Origin: Zygaena filipendulae
Lineage: Eukaryota; Arthropoda; Insecta; Lepidoptera; Zygaenidae
DNA length: 64,000 nt
Assembly: GCA_907165275.2 (NCBI GenBank)
Contig: OU015677.1
Coordinates: 4,402,001-4,466,000, forward strand
Reading direction: 5' to 3'
The translations under genes were made by a program, and so were the position numbers. The notes below the pieces were generated by a model. It did not search any database. It was not told where the DNA came from and worked only from the letters and a program-made list of their open reading frames with translations. Positions 1 through 22,943 of this stretch are shown here, piece by piece; within the stretch, counting starts at the first letter, position 1; each line of letters starts with the position of its first letter.

Positions 1-1154
1 AAATATAATCTATATCCTACATGGTGCCATCGATTTGGAAGTAGATTCTGGACAAACTAACTACTTTCTAGTTTTCAGTCAATTCATTAACATATTGTAG
101 AAGGAATTAAAATTTAACTGATAAATGCTGAATATTATTTATATCTATGTATGTACAGACAGACAAAGAATTTTTTTGGAAATTATGCTACCATACTGTA
201 CCTAAGCGAAATCTCGTCATCACCACGCCTAGAACATTTGATGAACGTTAGTCACAATCTGTGGCCATTCGACATTAGCTACAAAATTGGAATTTTTGGA
301 ACTAGTCAAAATGCTTGTGGCCCTATGGAGTTAACTACAATGTTTTGTGGCCTTTTTGGAGTTAGCCACAACATTTTGTGGCATTTTTGGGTTTAACACA
401 ATGCTTTGTGGCCTTTCGGATTAAGCTACTAGGGCTTGTGGTCGTTGCACGGCACGACTTTGCTCACGAGAAAGCACGTTATAGTCATTTCTGTTCGCAA
501 AACGTTTTTGATTCTACTACAATACATACATAGAAAACAACATAGTCATAATATTTTGTAACAACAAAAAATACAATAAAACTGATATTTATATTTACAC
601 AAATCACATTAACATTAAAAATACTGATTTTGTGCATAAACAAAATATATGGAAATACGTGATTTTCTTATAACAGTTTAGGTGATTAATTATATAATAA
701 TTAAGGAATATCTTAGGCTCCATATTCATAAATACTTAAGCTAAGTTTAATAAATCGATAACATTGACCTATTTATCAGGCTCGCTAACAGGTATCGCAA
801 AGTCAGCATTAAAAATATAATAGGGAAATATTTTTGTCAATCGTTGAACTTTATTCCTCGTTGAACTAGATTCAACGAATTTATAGTGATAATAACATAA
901 TATATTTTCTGATGTTAAATGTACAAGAATAATTTACACTATAAAGAGGAATGGCGGGCTGGAGAAAATTTGAAAAACAAGTTTCTAAACTAAGTTTGTC
1001 TTTCACTTTAGAAATGCAGGAGCGATCGTCAAATATACGACACGATTATTTTTCATGAATATGTAGTGCAGGAGCTGACATCGAAAAATACTTACTACAC
1101 TACTTACAAACAGTAGGTAAACCATAAGACACAGTACAGGAGCCGTTGTCATAT
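1..1154. other. Gene-free stretch downstream of WDR7
   Basis: AT-rich. The only structure I see is at about 244-445: roughly seven diverged ~30-bp units built on TTAGCCACAAT and TTTTGTGGCC. A short open frame across it is a by-product of the repeat. The rest shows no gene or clear repeat. Confidence 0.6.
244..445. repeat. Diverged ~30-bp minisatellite
   Basis: Seven recognisable units of the form GTTAGCCACAATGTTTTG followed by TGGCCTTTTTGGA, with 10-30% differences between units. No coding significance. Confidence 0.65.
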
Positions 1155-1510
1155 GAGGCTAGTTGACAAATCTTTTATTTTTAGTCTGTCTTGTAGAATA
1201 ATAAAAAATATTGTGCTTACACGATTTTTTTCCCTTTTTCGGTGGGTGATAAAGAAACGGTGATATATTGAATCCAAATTTCGCGTGACGTCACAATCCG
1301 ATACAGTTAATACGGGGTTTATATCGGTTAATGACGTCACGAACACCCACTCCTAAACTTTGATAAGTTTTATCTAAGGCCTAGCCGTGACGTCACACGG
1401 AATTTGACTCGTAAATGTATCGCCGTTATTTTAGGATTACGCAAAAATGAGAAAAATACGTGTCCAATATTTTTTATTAATCTACAAGATGGAGTAAAAA
1501 TTAAAATTTA
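1155..1510. mobile_element. CRE-MITE copy 1 (rearranged)
   Basis: Member of the family described at 57002-57329. Both outer ends are the same half (TAGTCTGTCTTGTAG left, CTACAAGATGGAGTA right) and it carries three GTGACGTCAC-like sites instead of two, so it looks like an inverted half-duplication. It lies just past the WDR7 stop codon and carries an AATAAA on the WDR7 strand. Confidence 0.7.
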
Positions 1511-1613
1511 CATAATCATCTAGGGTATGTTATATAACGGAACATGCCCCTGCCCGTTTTGATCTTCACACCCCCGGCCCCCGGTGGGCGGCGCCCGTGT
1601 CTAGTCCCGGTGT

Positions 1614-14436
<12,823 letters not shown>

Positions 14437-15165
14437 CTGGAACAAGGGGAAAATAGAAATTATATCGATTTGAAAAAAACGTTTACAAAATGGGTTTGGG
14501 AAACTTTAAGTCTACAAGTCTTGGGAAATTTTTTAATCTGAAAATCCTCATAAATGAAAACTCGACTATGTTTGTTTGTTATGCTTTCACGCTACCGATC
14601 ATCGTGGATTTTTGCATACAGATTGTCAGAGGTACGCAGAAGCGTAGGGTACTTTTATATCGGAACTCCCGCGGGAACTCTGAAATTAACGCGGGTGAAA
14701 CCGCGGAGGATAGTTGGTCTGCAATAAAATATAAACATTCAGTTATTCAAACAAACTTCATAACCACGTCCGCTATCAGAGTCGGCGATCAGTTCGAATT
14801 GTAGTTACCTATTATAATAAAATGGTAATTGTAACTGAAGGTTGTACGTTAGGCTGGTATTCATATCAACTTGGAAGTTTTGAATTGTTAAATTAACATT
14901 CTATCACAGTATTTCACCATTGTATACGAGTCACATTTTGTCACTTTTGCAGCATTTCGTTAAATAATATCACTGTCCACAATTTCTGAAGCTATTTATT
15001 CACTATAAGTTCGTTAGAAGATAAATTTATGGCGATTTTCAGCGATTTTAAACATATTTTAATTTTTATTTACGGAGCTCAACGTATCGGCACACTACCT
15101 ACCCGCAAAAATACATTGATCTGATAGTGGCATAATATTCGGACAGAATTTGATACAAACTATAA
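14437..15165. other. Gap between WDR7 exon and transposon cluster
   Basis: A GCGG-core element fragment (about 14560-14715, ending ACGCGGGTGAAACCGCGGAG) and otherwise unremarkable AT-rich sequence. I found no further WDR7 exon here. Confidence 0.6.
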
Positions 15166-15324
15166 AGCGCCCTGTTAACGTTCAAATTTGTTTGACAAAT
15201 TTGTTTGTCAAACTTCACGTTTTCGTCAAACAATCCTGTAGACGATCAAACAAATTTTTTTGGTGTCTTGTAGATTCAGTTCGTAGATTCTTGTCGTGAC
15301 GTGACGTCCTGTCGAACCTTTATA

Positions 15325-15741
15325 ATGAGTAAAACAGATGAGGCATTTTTGGCCTTGACTCTAGCACTGTGTATCAAGAAAAAAAAAAAAAGACGATGGA
15401 GTAGAGAATGGTTGAAATTAAGAGAAAAATATACTCATGAAAATTTGCTAAGAGAAATATTACTCACAGAACGAGAAGACTACACAAACTTCCTGCGCAT
15501 GGACCATAAAACTTTTGAGGAATTACTAATATTGCTCCGTCCTCGCATTGAAAAAAAGGACACAGTCATGCGCAAATCTATACCAGCTTCTCAAAGATTA
15601 TCAATTACTTTGAGGTACTTGGCTAGTGGGGCCGATTTCGAAGATTTGAAATTTCAAGCCTGCATTGCACCTCGTACATTGAGCGACATTATTATCGAAA
15701 CATGTGAAGCTATAAATGAAACGCTAAGCAATAATATTCAG
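15325..15741 (+). pseudogene. Harbinger transposase, exon 1
   Basis: Opens at ATG 15325 with a Lys-rich N-terminus, then WSREWLKLREKYTHENLL and LLRPRIEKKDTVMR, the helix-turn-helix-like N-terminal region of PIF/Harbinger nucleases (139 codons). Donor TTCAG|GTAAGA at 15741/15742, phase 0, joining exon 2 at 16410. No stop or frameshift in this exon; the gene as a whole is broken by the LTR insertion in exon 2. Transposase would bind the terminal repeats and catalyse cut-and-paste in the nucleus. Confidence 0.85.
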
Positions 15742-15778
15742 GTAAGATTTTAATTTTAAAATAACAAACCACACTTAA

Positions 15779-16372
15779 TTAAAATGAATAAAAATTTTGT
15801 ATGAAATTTGCTGCTGTATTAGCTTCATTTGGACTATTTTCGTTTGATTTCGAGTCTGGAATATGAATAATGACAGGTTGCTCCGTATTCGACTGATATG
15901 CTTGTTCTGTTGAAATTAATGATGGTTCTTGGGAAATAGGCTCTTGAGTGTGGGAGGTTGGAGATTGAATGTACGGAATGGGAGAGGGAGTTTGCAGTAC
16001 AGGAGATTGTGAGTAATATGTAGGTGATTGAATGTGCTGAATGGGAGATGGAGTTGAGGAAATGGAATGTTGATTATTCGGATTGATGATTACTGAATGT
16101 CTATGAAGATTTCCTTCTTCTCCTTCGAAGAGTATTTCGTTTATGAATTTTTCTGCCAGCCGTCTTTGTTGTGCAGTCATCCTTTCAAGTTTAAAAGCCC
16201 AGTTTTTTGCCATTGCTTGATATTCATTTTCAGGTTTTTTGAAATGATCCCTGGCTAATGTCATTAAGTCATGTTGTAAATCTTCCTTTTTCTTCTTCTT
16301 TAGTAGCACTGGTTTTGTAGAAGTTGACGGTTGTGAAGCCGTTGCAGTTGATGATTGTGATGATGGTGATTC
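15779..16372 (-). CDS. Harbinger accessory protein, exon 2 (BESS motif)
   Basis: Acceptor ATTTGTAG at 16373-16380 (minus), phase 0, joining the exon at 22539. A Ser/Thr/Gln-rich start, KKKKKED, then MTAQQRRLAEKFINEILFEG, a BESS-type helical motif for protein interaction; the rest is a Pro/Ser/Gln tail with repeated IQSP/TPSP. 197 codons to TAA 15779. Combined protein ~332 residues. The exon lies inside the transposase intron, antisense to it. Expression now requires splicing across a ~6.2-kb intron. Confidence 0.75.
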   Translation of the reverse strand, partial: ESPSSQSSTATASQPSTSTKPVLLKKKKKEDLQHDLMTLARDHFKKPENEYQAMAKNWAFKLERMTAQQRRLAEKFINEILFEGEEGNLHRHSVIINPNNQHSISSTPSPIQHIQSPTYYSQSPVLQTPSPIPYIQSPTSHTQEPISQEPSLISTEQAYQSNTEQPVIIHIPDSKSNENSPNEANTAANFIQNFYSF

Positions 16373-16409
16373 CTACAAATAAAAATAATATATTTCTTCT
16401 AAATTTCAG

Positions 16410-17083
16410 ATACCTAAAACACAAGAAAATTGGAAGATATTGGGACGACAGTTTGGAAACACGTGGAACTTTCCCAATTGCATTGGAGCTGTAGATGGCA
16501 AGCACATTACTTTACAAAAGCCTGAGCATTCCGGTTCCTACTACTATAACTATAAAGGAACATACAGCATAGTACTCATGGGTATAGCAAATGCAAATTA
16601 TGAATTCATCATGGTTGATGTGGGCACAAATGGAAGAGTATCGGATGGAGGAGTAATTAAAAATACAAAATTTTGGCATTACTTCGAGAATAATAAGTTG
16701 CAGATTCCAGAACCGGATGAATTACCGAATACAAATAAAAAAATGCCCTTTGTGTTTGTAGGTGATGAAGCTTTCCAGCTACTTCCAAATTTTTTGAAAC
16801 CGTACAATAAACAGGTGTTAAATGATAACAGGCGAATCTTCAATTATCGGTTATCACGTGCTCGACGCGTTATTGAAAATGTATTTGGCATCCTAACAAG
16901 TCGTTTTAAGATCTTCCAAAAACCTATTAAATTGTCACCTACAAAAGCAAAAATTGTAGTTATGGCATGTTGTCATCTACACAATTTACTTAGGAAACAA
17001 AAAAATTACATTCGTCATGGAGAGATAGACATAGAAGATTGTGTTACGGGGACTACTACGCAGGGTAGTTGGAGAAATGAGCC
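16410..17083 (+). pseudogene. Harbinger transposase, exon 2, 5' part (DDE domain)
   Basis: Acceptor AATTTCAG, phase 0. Contains the DDE_4 nuclease core: first Asp in CIGAVDGKH, second Asp in FVFVGDEAF, and Glu in RARRVIENVFG, followed by ACCHLHNLLR. All three acidic residues are present. The frame is cut at 17083, near the C-terminus, by the LTR retrotransposon; after the insertion translation would run a few codons into the LTR. The lost tail is only ~44 codons. Before the insertion this copy looked coding-competent. Confidence 0.9.
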
Positions 17084-17300
17084 TGTGGGTGTCACATGAC
17101 GTGTCACATAACTGGCGTGATCGTGTGCAGTGTACGCCGCCCGGTGCATCAGTGCATTCTGGCCACCGGGACGCGACAGTAGTCTAGTAGTAGGCTAGAT
17201 ATATTTTTATAGAATAAACATATACAGTCAGATTACGAACTACTTACTTTCTCTCCTCAACCAGTGACAGCACAACTATAACCTTCGATCGATCCCTACA
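17084..17300 (+). repeat. 5' long terminal repeat
   Basis: 217 bp, TG...CA ends. Contains TATATTTTTATAGAATAAAC (a TATA-like motif and AATAAA at about 17204-17219). Target copy AGCC immediately upstream. Confidence 0.95.
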
Positions 17301-17369
17301 TTGGTGACTCCAGTTAACGCAAGTTCTGTTTGTGCTTATTTTTGAAGATTTTGTGAAAGTATAACTGAA

Positions 17370-18152
17370 ATGTCGACGCCCGCACCAAGACAAGAAGAAG
17401 CACTCGCGCAAATCACAGTAACATCTAAAGTTCCAGAATTTTGGACAGATGCCTCAAGACTGTGGTTTGCGCAATTCGAAGCAGTCGTGGCCACTCAAAA
17501 ATTAAGTGACGAGTCGAAGTACAATCTAGCCGTCGCCAAACTAAATAAGGCACATATTGCACAGGTGAGTGATATAATACTTTCACCACCCGAAGTAAAA
17601 AAATATGACGCTCTCAAACAAAGACTGATCAGCGTGTTTGAGGAATCGGAGGCACGGCAACTCCACAGATTACTCAAGGAGTTGGAGTTAGGTGACCAGA
17701 AACCGTCCCAACTCCTGAGAAGAATGAGGGAGCTCGCAAACAATAGTTTCAAAGATGAGACGCTTTCTCTTCTGTGGATTGGTCACTTACCGAGCTCAGT
17801 CCGCGCAATCCTAACCGTAAGTGAGGTTAAAGACCTTGATAAGCTGGCGAAGATGGCCGATAAGGCGCTGGAGACAGCATATACTCCAGAGGTTGCAGCA
17901 GTATCCCAGCTCGGCAGTCAAAACACAAACTTAGAGGCTGAGATTGCAAGCATCAACAGACGCTTAGCTCAAATAGAAAGAGCGAGACCACGCGATCGTG
18001 AACGTCCACGCAGCAGTTCACAGTCACGAAGACGTCGCAGCAGCTCCAGACCGGCAGACTGGCTATGTTTTTATCATTTTAGATTTAAAAACAAAGCCAA
18101 GAAATGTATCCAGCCCTGCGCCTGGAAGGATGGTATTGACGAAAAAAACTAG
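17370..18152 (+). CDS. gag: Retrotransposon Gag
   Basis: 260 residues from ATG 17370. The N-terminal half is a capsid-like alpha-helical region (WFAQFEAVVATQKLSDE, LLRRMRELANNSF, LLWIGHLPSSVRAIL); then an Arg/Ser-rich segment (residues ~210-230) and a C-terminal metal-binding motif CFYHFRFKNKAKKCIQPCAW, i.e. C-x2-H-x9-C-x3-C, the variant knuckle of CsRn1-type Gypsy elements rather than CCHC. The last codons GAA-AAA-AAC-TAG form a textbook -1 slippery site (A AAA AAC, 18143-18149) directly before the stop. Gag packages element RNA in cytoplasmic particles. Confidence 0.93.
   Translation: MSTPAPRQEEALAQITVTSKVPEFWTDASRLWFAQFEAVVATQKLSDESKYNLAVAKLNKAHIAQVSDIILSPPEVKKYDALKQRLISVFEESEARQLHRLLKELELGDQKPSQLLRRMRELANNSFKDETLSLLWIGHLPSSVRAILTVSEVKDLDKLAKMADKALETAYTPEVAAVSQLGSQNTNLEAEIASINRRLAQIERARPRDRERPRSSSQSRRRRSSSRPADWLCFYHFRFKNKAKKCIQPCAWKDGIDEKN
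18143..18149 (+). promoter_or_regulatory. -1 ribosomal frameshift heptamer A AAA AAC
   Basis: In correct phase (codons GAA AAA AAC) immediately before the gag stop TAG 18150-18152. Slipping back one base enters the pol frame at CTA GTT CCG, with no stop until 21305. No downstream pseudoknot was verified by folding. Confidence 0.85.
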
Positions 18153-21100
18153 TTCCGGTGCAGCCAAAGGTGGATGTCTGTGCCGTGGAACTAGCCGCCA
18201 ACAGACTCTCTGTGCGAGATAGGAACAGTAGATTAAATTTTCTCATAGATAGTGGGGCTAACGTTTCGGTGTTACCCATCAGTGCAAAACGCGTGTGTGG
18301 TTTTAATTGTAAGTTAGCGGATTACAAACTTTACGCCGCGAACGGAACTGAAATCAAAACTTATGGACAGAAAACGTTAGTGTTAGACCTTAAGTTAAGA
18401 AGACCGTACCAATGGAACTTTATTGTAGCAGATGTGCGACAACCGATAATCGGTGCTGACTTTTTAAATGCTCACGGTTTAATTATAGACTTTAGTAAAC
18501 GTAAGGTCGTAGATAGTAAAACTAATCTTAATGTCATAGCTATAGTGTCTAATTCTGTGCAACCCACCTTAAAAACAGTGGATATAAATCACCCTATATA
18601 TGATTTACTTAGTTGTTTTCCAAATATCACTAAGCCCGTATCATATAAGGAAGTACCGAACCATGGCGTATACCATCACATAGAAACGAAGGGACCGCCA
18701 GTGTTCGCTAAGCCAAGGCCACTAGCACCTGATAAATATAGGAAGGTTAAGGATGAATTTGCACTTATGTTAGAACTAGGTATCTGTCGTCCATCGAAAA
18801 GTCCGTGGGCGAGCCCTCTTCACGTCGTACCTAAGAAAAACGGCGATATTCGACCGTGTGGGGACTACAGAAGGCTCAATGCAGTAACCAAGCCGGACAG
18901 GTATCCTATTCCGCGACTGCAAGACTTCACGTACCAACTTGCAGGTAAGAAATTTTTTTCAAAAATTGACGTCAACCGAGCTTTTCACTCGATTCCGGTT
19001 TTTCCAGACGATATTGAAAAAACGGCAATAATAACGCCGTGGGGATTGTTTGAGTATCCTTTCATGAATTTTGGTTTTCGAAACGCAGCTCAAACGTTCC
19101 AACGTTTTATGGATAATACGGTACTGCAAGGGTTAGACTCAAGCTCTATTTTTTGTTATATTGATGACGTCATGATAAGTACTTCGGATATCACTAGTCA
19201 TAAGAATCTATTAAAAGCTATTTTTGAAAGATTTAGTAAATATAATTTAACTATAAATATTGCAAAATGTTCTTTTATGCAGTCAGAGTTAGATTTCTTA
19301 GGATATCATGTAACATCGGAAGGAATAAGTCCTCTGAAAGATAAAGTACAAGCTATTACCGATTATCCGAAACCGAACACAGTCGAACAACTACGTCGAT
19401 TTCTCGGTATGGTTAATTTTTATCGCGCTCATATACCTAATGCAGTTTCATCGCAATCCGTTCTGCATACTTATTTACATAAGTCGAAGAAGAAAGATAA
19501 GACATGCATTGCATGGACGCCACTTGCTGAACAAGCGTTCGAACAATGTAAGCTGAGCCTCAAGAATGCAGTGACGTTAGTACATCCTGTACCTAATGCA
19601 CCGCTTGCGCTGATGACGGACGCAAGTGACGTGTCGGTAGGTTCTGTGATACAACAACGTGTAAATAATTTATGGACTCCCTTAGGTTATTTTTCTAAAT
19701 CCTTATCTGTTACAGAACGTAGGTATAGTACATATGATCGCGAACTCTTAGCTATATATTTATCAATTAGGCATTTTCGTAGTTTAATTGAAGGTAGCAA
19801 TCTAATCGTGTATACTGATCATAAGCCACTCACTTATGCATTTACTAAAGTAAACAGTGAGAAAGAATGCCCTCGTCGGATACGTCATTTAGCGTACATT
19901 AGCGAGTATTCGACCGATATTAGATATGTCGCAGGACATATGAATCCAGTCGCCGACGCACTAAGTCGCATAGAGACAATCGAATGTCCGACGATAATTG
20001 ATTTCGAAGCACTTTCTGCAGATCAAGAGGCTGATTCAGAATTATTAGAGTTATGCAAAAATAGTAGCAATTTAAAGAAAATTTCCTTGCCTAATTGCGA
20101 GAAGAAAATTTTCTGTGAAATATCAAACGACAGGGTAAGACCTTATTTGACAGATAGTTATCGAAAAATAGCTTTCGACGCTATTCATAATTCCAATCAT
20201 CCCGGTATTCGTTCCACGAAAAAACTAGTAAGCGAACGTTACTACTGGCCTAATATGAATCGCGACGTAGGACGTTGGGCGAAAACTTGTGTACGTTGTC
20301 AACGCGTTAAAGTTACTCGTCATACCACGTCGGGCCATGAAACATTTCCCGCTAGCGATAGGTTCGAACATATTCATATCGACCTAATAGGCCCAATGGC
20401 AACAACTAGCGAAGGGTTCAGGTATTGCGTCACGATAGTAGACCGCGAAACGCGCTGGCCCGAATGTTTTCCAATTAAGGAAATGTCCGCGGATACCGTA
20501 GCACGAACCTTATATGATGGTTGGATCTCTAGGTTTGGATGCCCAAAAAGATTGACATCCGACCAAGGCAGACAGTTCGAAAGCGCATTATTTACAAGTT
20601 TATTAAAGATACTAGGCATTAATAGGATACGCACTACTCCTTATCATCCGCAGAGTAACGGCGTTGTAGAGAGGTGGCACAGGAGCTTAAAGGTAGCGTT
20701 AGCCGCTAGGTTAATTGACAGTACAGCCAATTGGGTAGACGAACTACCAACTGTACTGTTAGGCCTAAGAACAGCGGCTAGGAGCGACTCCGGCATAAGC
20801 GCAGCGGAATTAGTTTATGGCCACACTCTACGTTTGCCTGCTGATTTTTTTAATGATAATGTGTGTAGTAATAAGTCTAGTGAGTATGAAATTGTAAATA
20901 GAATTAAAGATAGTATTAAGAATTTTAGAGATAAGTTTATTCATAGAAATAATGATGGTAGTAACAAACTTTTCGTGCATCCAGAATTAAAAAGTTGTGA
21001 TTATGTATTCGTAAGGAATGATGCAGTACGTAAACCACTAACTCCTTCGTACGACGGACCCTTCCGCGTACTCAAACGAGGATCCAAGGTTTACGAAGTG

Positions 21101-21307
21101 CAATTAACTAACCGTAAAATTAATATTTCTATAGATAGGCTTAAACCAGCATTTTGTTTAGACGTTAATAATAGTAAAATAGACAATAATATTAATTATA
21201 AAAGTAACGACCTAGATGCAAAAATTGCATCGACAAAGCAATGCTACTACACCACGCGCAGCGGTAGGCAGGTCAAGTTACCGGTACGTTTCGCGATGGA
21301 TGAGTAG
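18150..21307 (+). CDS. pol: Retrotransposon Pol (protease-RT-RNase H-integrase)
   Basis: About 1050 residues in the -1 frame relative to gag, with no ATG needed if reached by frameshift; an independent start would have to be the GTG at 18158. Domains in order: protease FLIDSGANVSVLP (~res 30); RT with PWASPLHVVPKKNG, active site YIDDVM (~333); RNase H LMTDASDVSVG (~486) and YTDHKPL; integrase zinc finger H-H-C-C (HNSNHPG...CVRCQ, ~670-715); catalytic D, D, E in HIDLIGP (~740), LTSDQGRQFE (~800) and NGVVERWH (~838). All key residues are present. It ends at TAG 21305-21307. Gene order RT-RH-IN is the Ty3/Gypsy order. Acts in cytoplasmic particles, then in the nucleus for integration. Confidence 0.95.
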
Positions 21308-21583
21308 GCATTAGCGATGTCGCAATCTATTTTTTGCATCTACGTACCTACTTACGCGGCTTGTAAGTGTAGATATATTTTAATTAGTTATCATTTTTGT
21401 TTTTAAAGTATTAAATATTATGTCAATTTAGCCTTTTCTATGGACTAAATTTTTTGGACTAAATTTCAGTAGATTTTTACGATTTCGCAAGATGATAATT
21501 ATATTTAAGTATAAGTTGCAAGTGATTTACTATCTTATTCACTCGTTCGTTATCCGCTGCTGACATATCATACCGTAACCATT

Positions 21584-21826
21584 ATGGGCAAATACGCAAG
21601 CAAAGAAGTCAAACAAACCGACGCGGGGATCGGGATGTTCCAAGACTCCGTTAGGACCAGCATTCAAGATGTTACCTATCGGAATAACATCATATTCGCG
21701 ATCGTGACGGCATGTGTTGGCTTGCTTATATTCGGAATAATTGCGAAGGCCTATTTCCGACATCGTGTAAAGAAGTGGCTAACGAAACGAGTGGAGGACG
21801 CAACTTTAGCTGCAGTAAAAGTATAG
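21584..21826 (+). CDS. Small third ORF of the LTR element: putative acylated membrane protein
   Basis: 80 residues from ATG 21584 (context ACCATTATGG), stop TAG. It opens MGKYASK, a good N-myristoylation consensus (Gly2, Ser6), then an amphipathic stretch, a hydrophobic segment (NIIFAIVTACVGLLIFGIIA, residues ~35-55) and a basic tail (RHRVKKWLTKR). It lies 276 nt downstream of pol and 308 nt upstream of the 3' LTR, where envelope-like genes sit in some Gypsy elements, but it is far too short for an envelope and has no signal peptide or furin site. I recognise no family. Translation would need a spliced or internal mRNA. Intact in an otherwise intact element. Confidence 0.6.
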   Translation: MGKYASKEVKQTDAGIGMFQDSVRTSIQDVTYRNNIIFAIVTACVGLLIFGIIAKAYFRHRVKKWLTKRVEDATLAAVKV

Positions 21827-22134
21827 CCTGCAGCAGCGGTAGCAGCTTCGGAATACCGCTGACGCAGTGCCGACGCTTTTATACAGAGAATACTTAGTTA
21901 AGTTTTTTTGTAATCGATAACTAATTTAGATATATCTAGTAATAACACTAATTAAGTTTTTGTTAAGTATCTAATTAATTTGTTAAGTATTTTATTTTGT
22001 AAACGTACTGTAAGTATTAAGTGTACCTGCACGCAATCAGCAGCGGGTGACAACAGCAGGGTGACCACGATTTGTAATTTTTTTTTCTTATTTTTAAAAT
22101 TTGGGAATAAAATTTTAAAAAAAGGGGGGAATAT

Positions 22135-22351
22135 TGTGGGTGTCACATGACGTGTCACATAACTGGCGTGATCGTGTGCAGTGTACGCCGCCCGGTGCAT
22201 CAGTGCATTCTGGCCACCGGGACGCGACAGTAGTCTAGTAGTAGGCTAGATATATTTTTATAGAATAAACATATACAGTCAGATTACGAACTACTTACTT
22301 TCTCTCCTCAACCAGTGACAGCACAACTATAACCTTCGATCGATCCCTACA
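22135..22351 (+). repeat. 3' long terminal repeat
   Basis: 217 bp, no difference from the 5' LTR seen by eye; preceded by a polypurine tract at about 22117-22131 and followed by AGCC. Confidence 0.95.
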
Positions 22352-22355
22352 AGCC

Positions 22356-22485
22356 AATGTTGTTAGGTATTGAACGTACTCGAGCTGGAAATAGTGCGAC
22401 ACTAGCAAAACAAGTAAGAGATGATTTTTGTGAGTATTTTGTAACAACGGGTGCTATTCCATGGCAGAACAAATGTTTAGAGTAA
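22356..22485 (+). pseudogene. Harbinger transposase, C-terminal tail beyond the LTR insertion
   Basis: Downstream of the 3' LTR and the second AGCC the same frame continues for 42 codons (LLGIERTRAGNSA, YFVTTGAIPWQNK) to TAA 22483-22485. It is open and in the register that would follow 17083 if the LTR element and one target copy were absent, so the insertion is the only visible lesion. It has no start of its own. Confidence 0.85.
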
Positions 22486-22538
22486 TTTTAAATATCTTAA
22501 GTGTAAAAAAATAATCTAAAATAAAGAATACTATTCAC

Positions 22539-22943
22539 CTGTAATTCTTCTATTATTGTGCTTATGCCTGATTCTCCTTCCATTTGATCTTGTAAAAATT
22601 CTAATTCTTTGTAGTACCATAATGATGGTACATACAGATCATCAGTACTAGAACCAGAAAGCATGGACTTTTTCACTTTGTTGTTTTCGCGGTTAAAACT
22701 TGTACGTAAAATATTGATTTTTTTCTTCACTTCTTCCTCCGTAATATTTCGGCGACACATCTTTAATAAATTTGTCATTTTTTTTATTGCTGCGCTTCTC
22801 TTGTTTTTGTCCATATACTCTGTAGATTTTATTTTCCATAAGATCGGCAAGTCACGATAGATGGAAATAAAATGCAACATAAATTCTTTGTCCGTGATAT
22901 TGTTGATATTCTCCACACTGTTGTCACCGGAAAGATCCTCCAT
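22539..22943 (-). CDS. Harbinger accessory protein, exon 1 (MADF domain)
   Basis: ATG at 22943 (minus), 135 codons. Reads KEFMLHFISIYRDLPILW, then a Lys-rich helix, KKKINILRTSFNRENNK and VPSLWYYKELEFL: a MADF DNA-binding domain (residues ~18-110). Donor TTACAG|GTGAAT, phase 0. In Harbinger elements a MADF/Myb-type protein partners the transposase for nuclear import and terminal-repeat binding. Its intron contains the whole of transposase exon 2 and now the LTR element. Confidence 0.82.

Larger units (their letters stand above)
17084..22351 (+). mobile_element. Ty3/Gypsy LTR retrotransposon, CsRn1-like, very young
   Basis: Two 217-bp LTRs (17084-17300; 22135-22351) read identical base for base by eye, begin TGTGGGTG, end CCCTACA, and are flanked by AGCC on both sides (17080-17083, 22352-22355). 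Immediately after the 5' LTR comes TTGGTGACTCCAGTTAACGC, a plausible tRNA primer site (TGGTGAC start; tRNA-Trp is the primer known for CsRn1-type elements). A polypurine tract AAAAAAAGGGGGGAA precedes the 3' LTR. Order: gag, pol (PR-RT-RH-IN), small third ORF. The C-x2-H-x9-C-x3-C gag motif supports CsRn1. All frames are open, so the element may be competent. Confidence 0.92.

Noticed and set aside
20374..20634. 86-codon minus-strand ORF in the integrase region
   Set aside because: Antisense shadow of pol.
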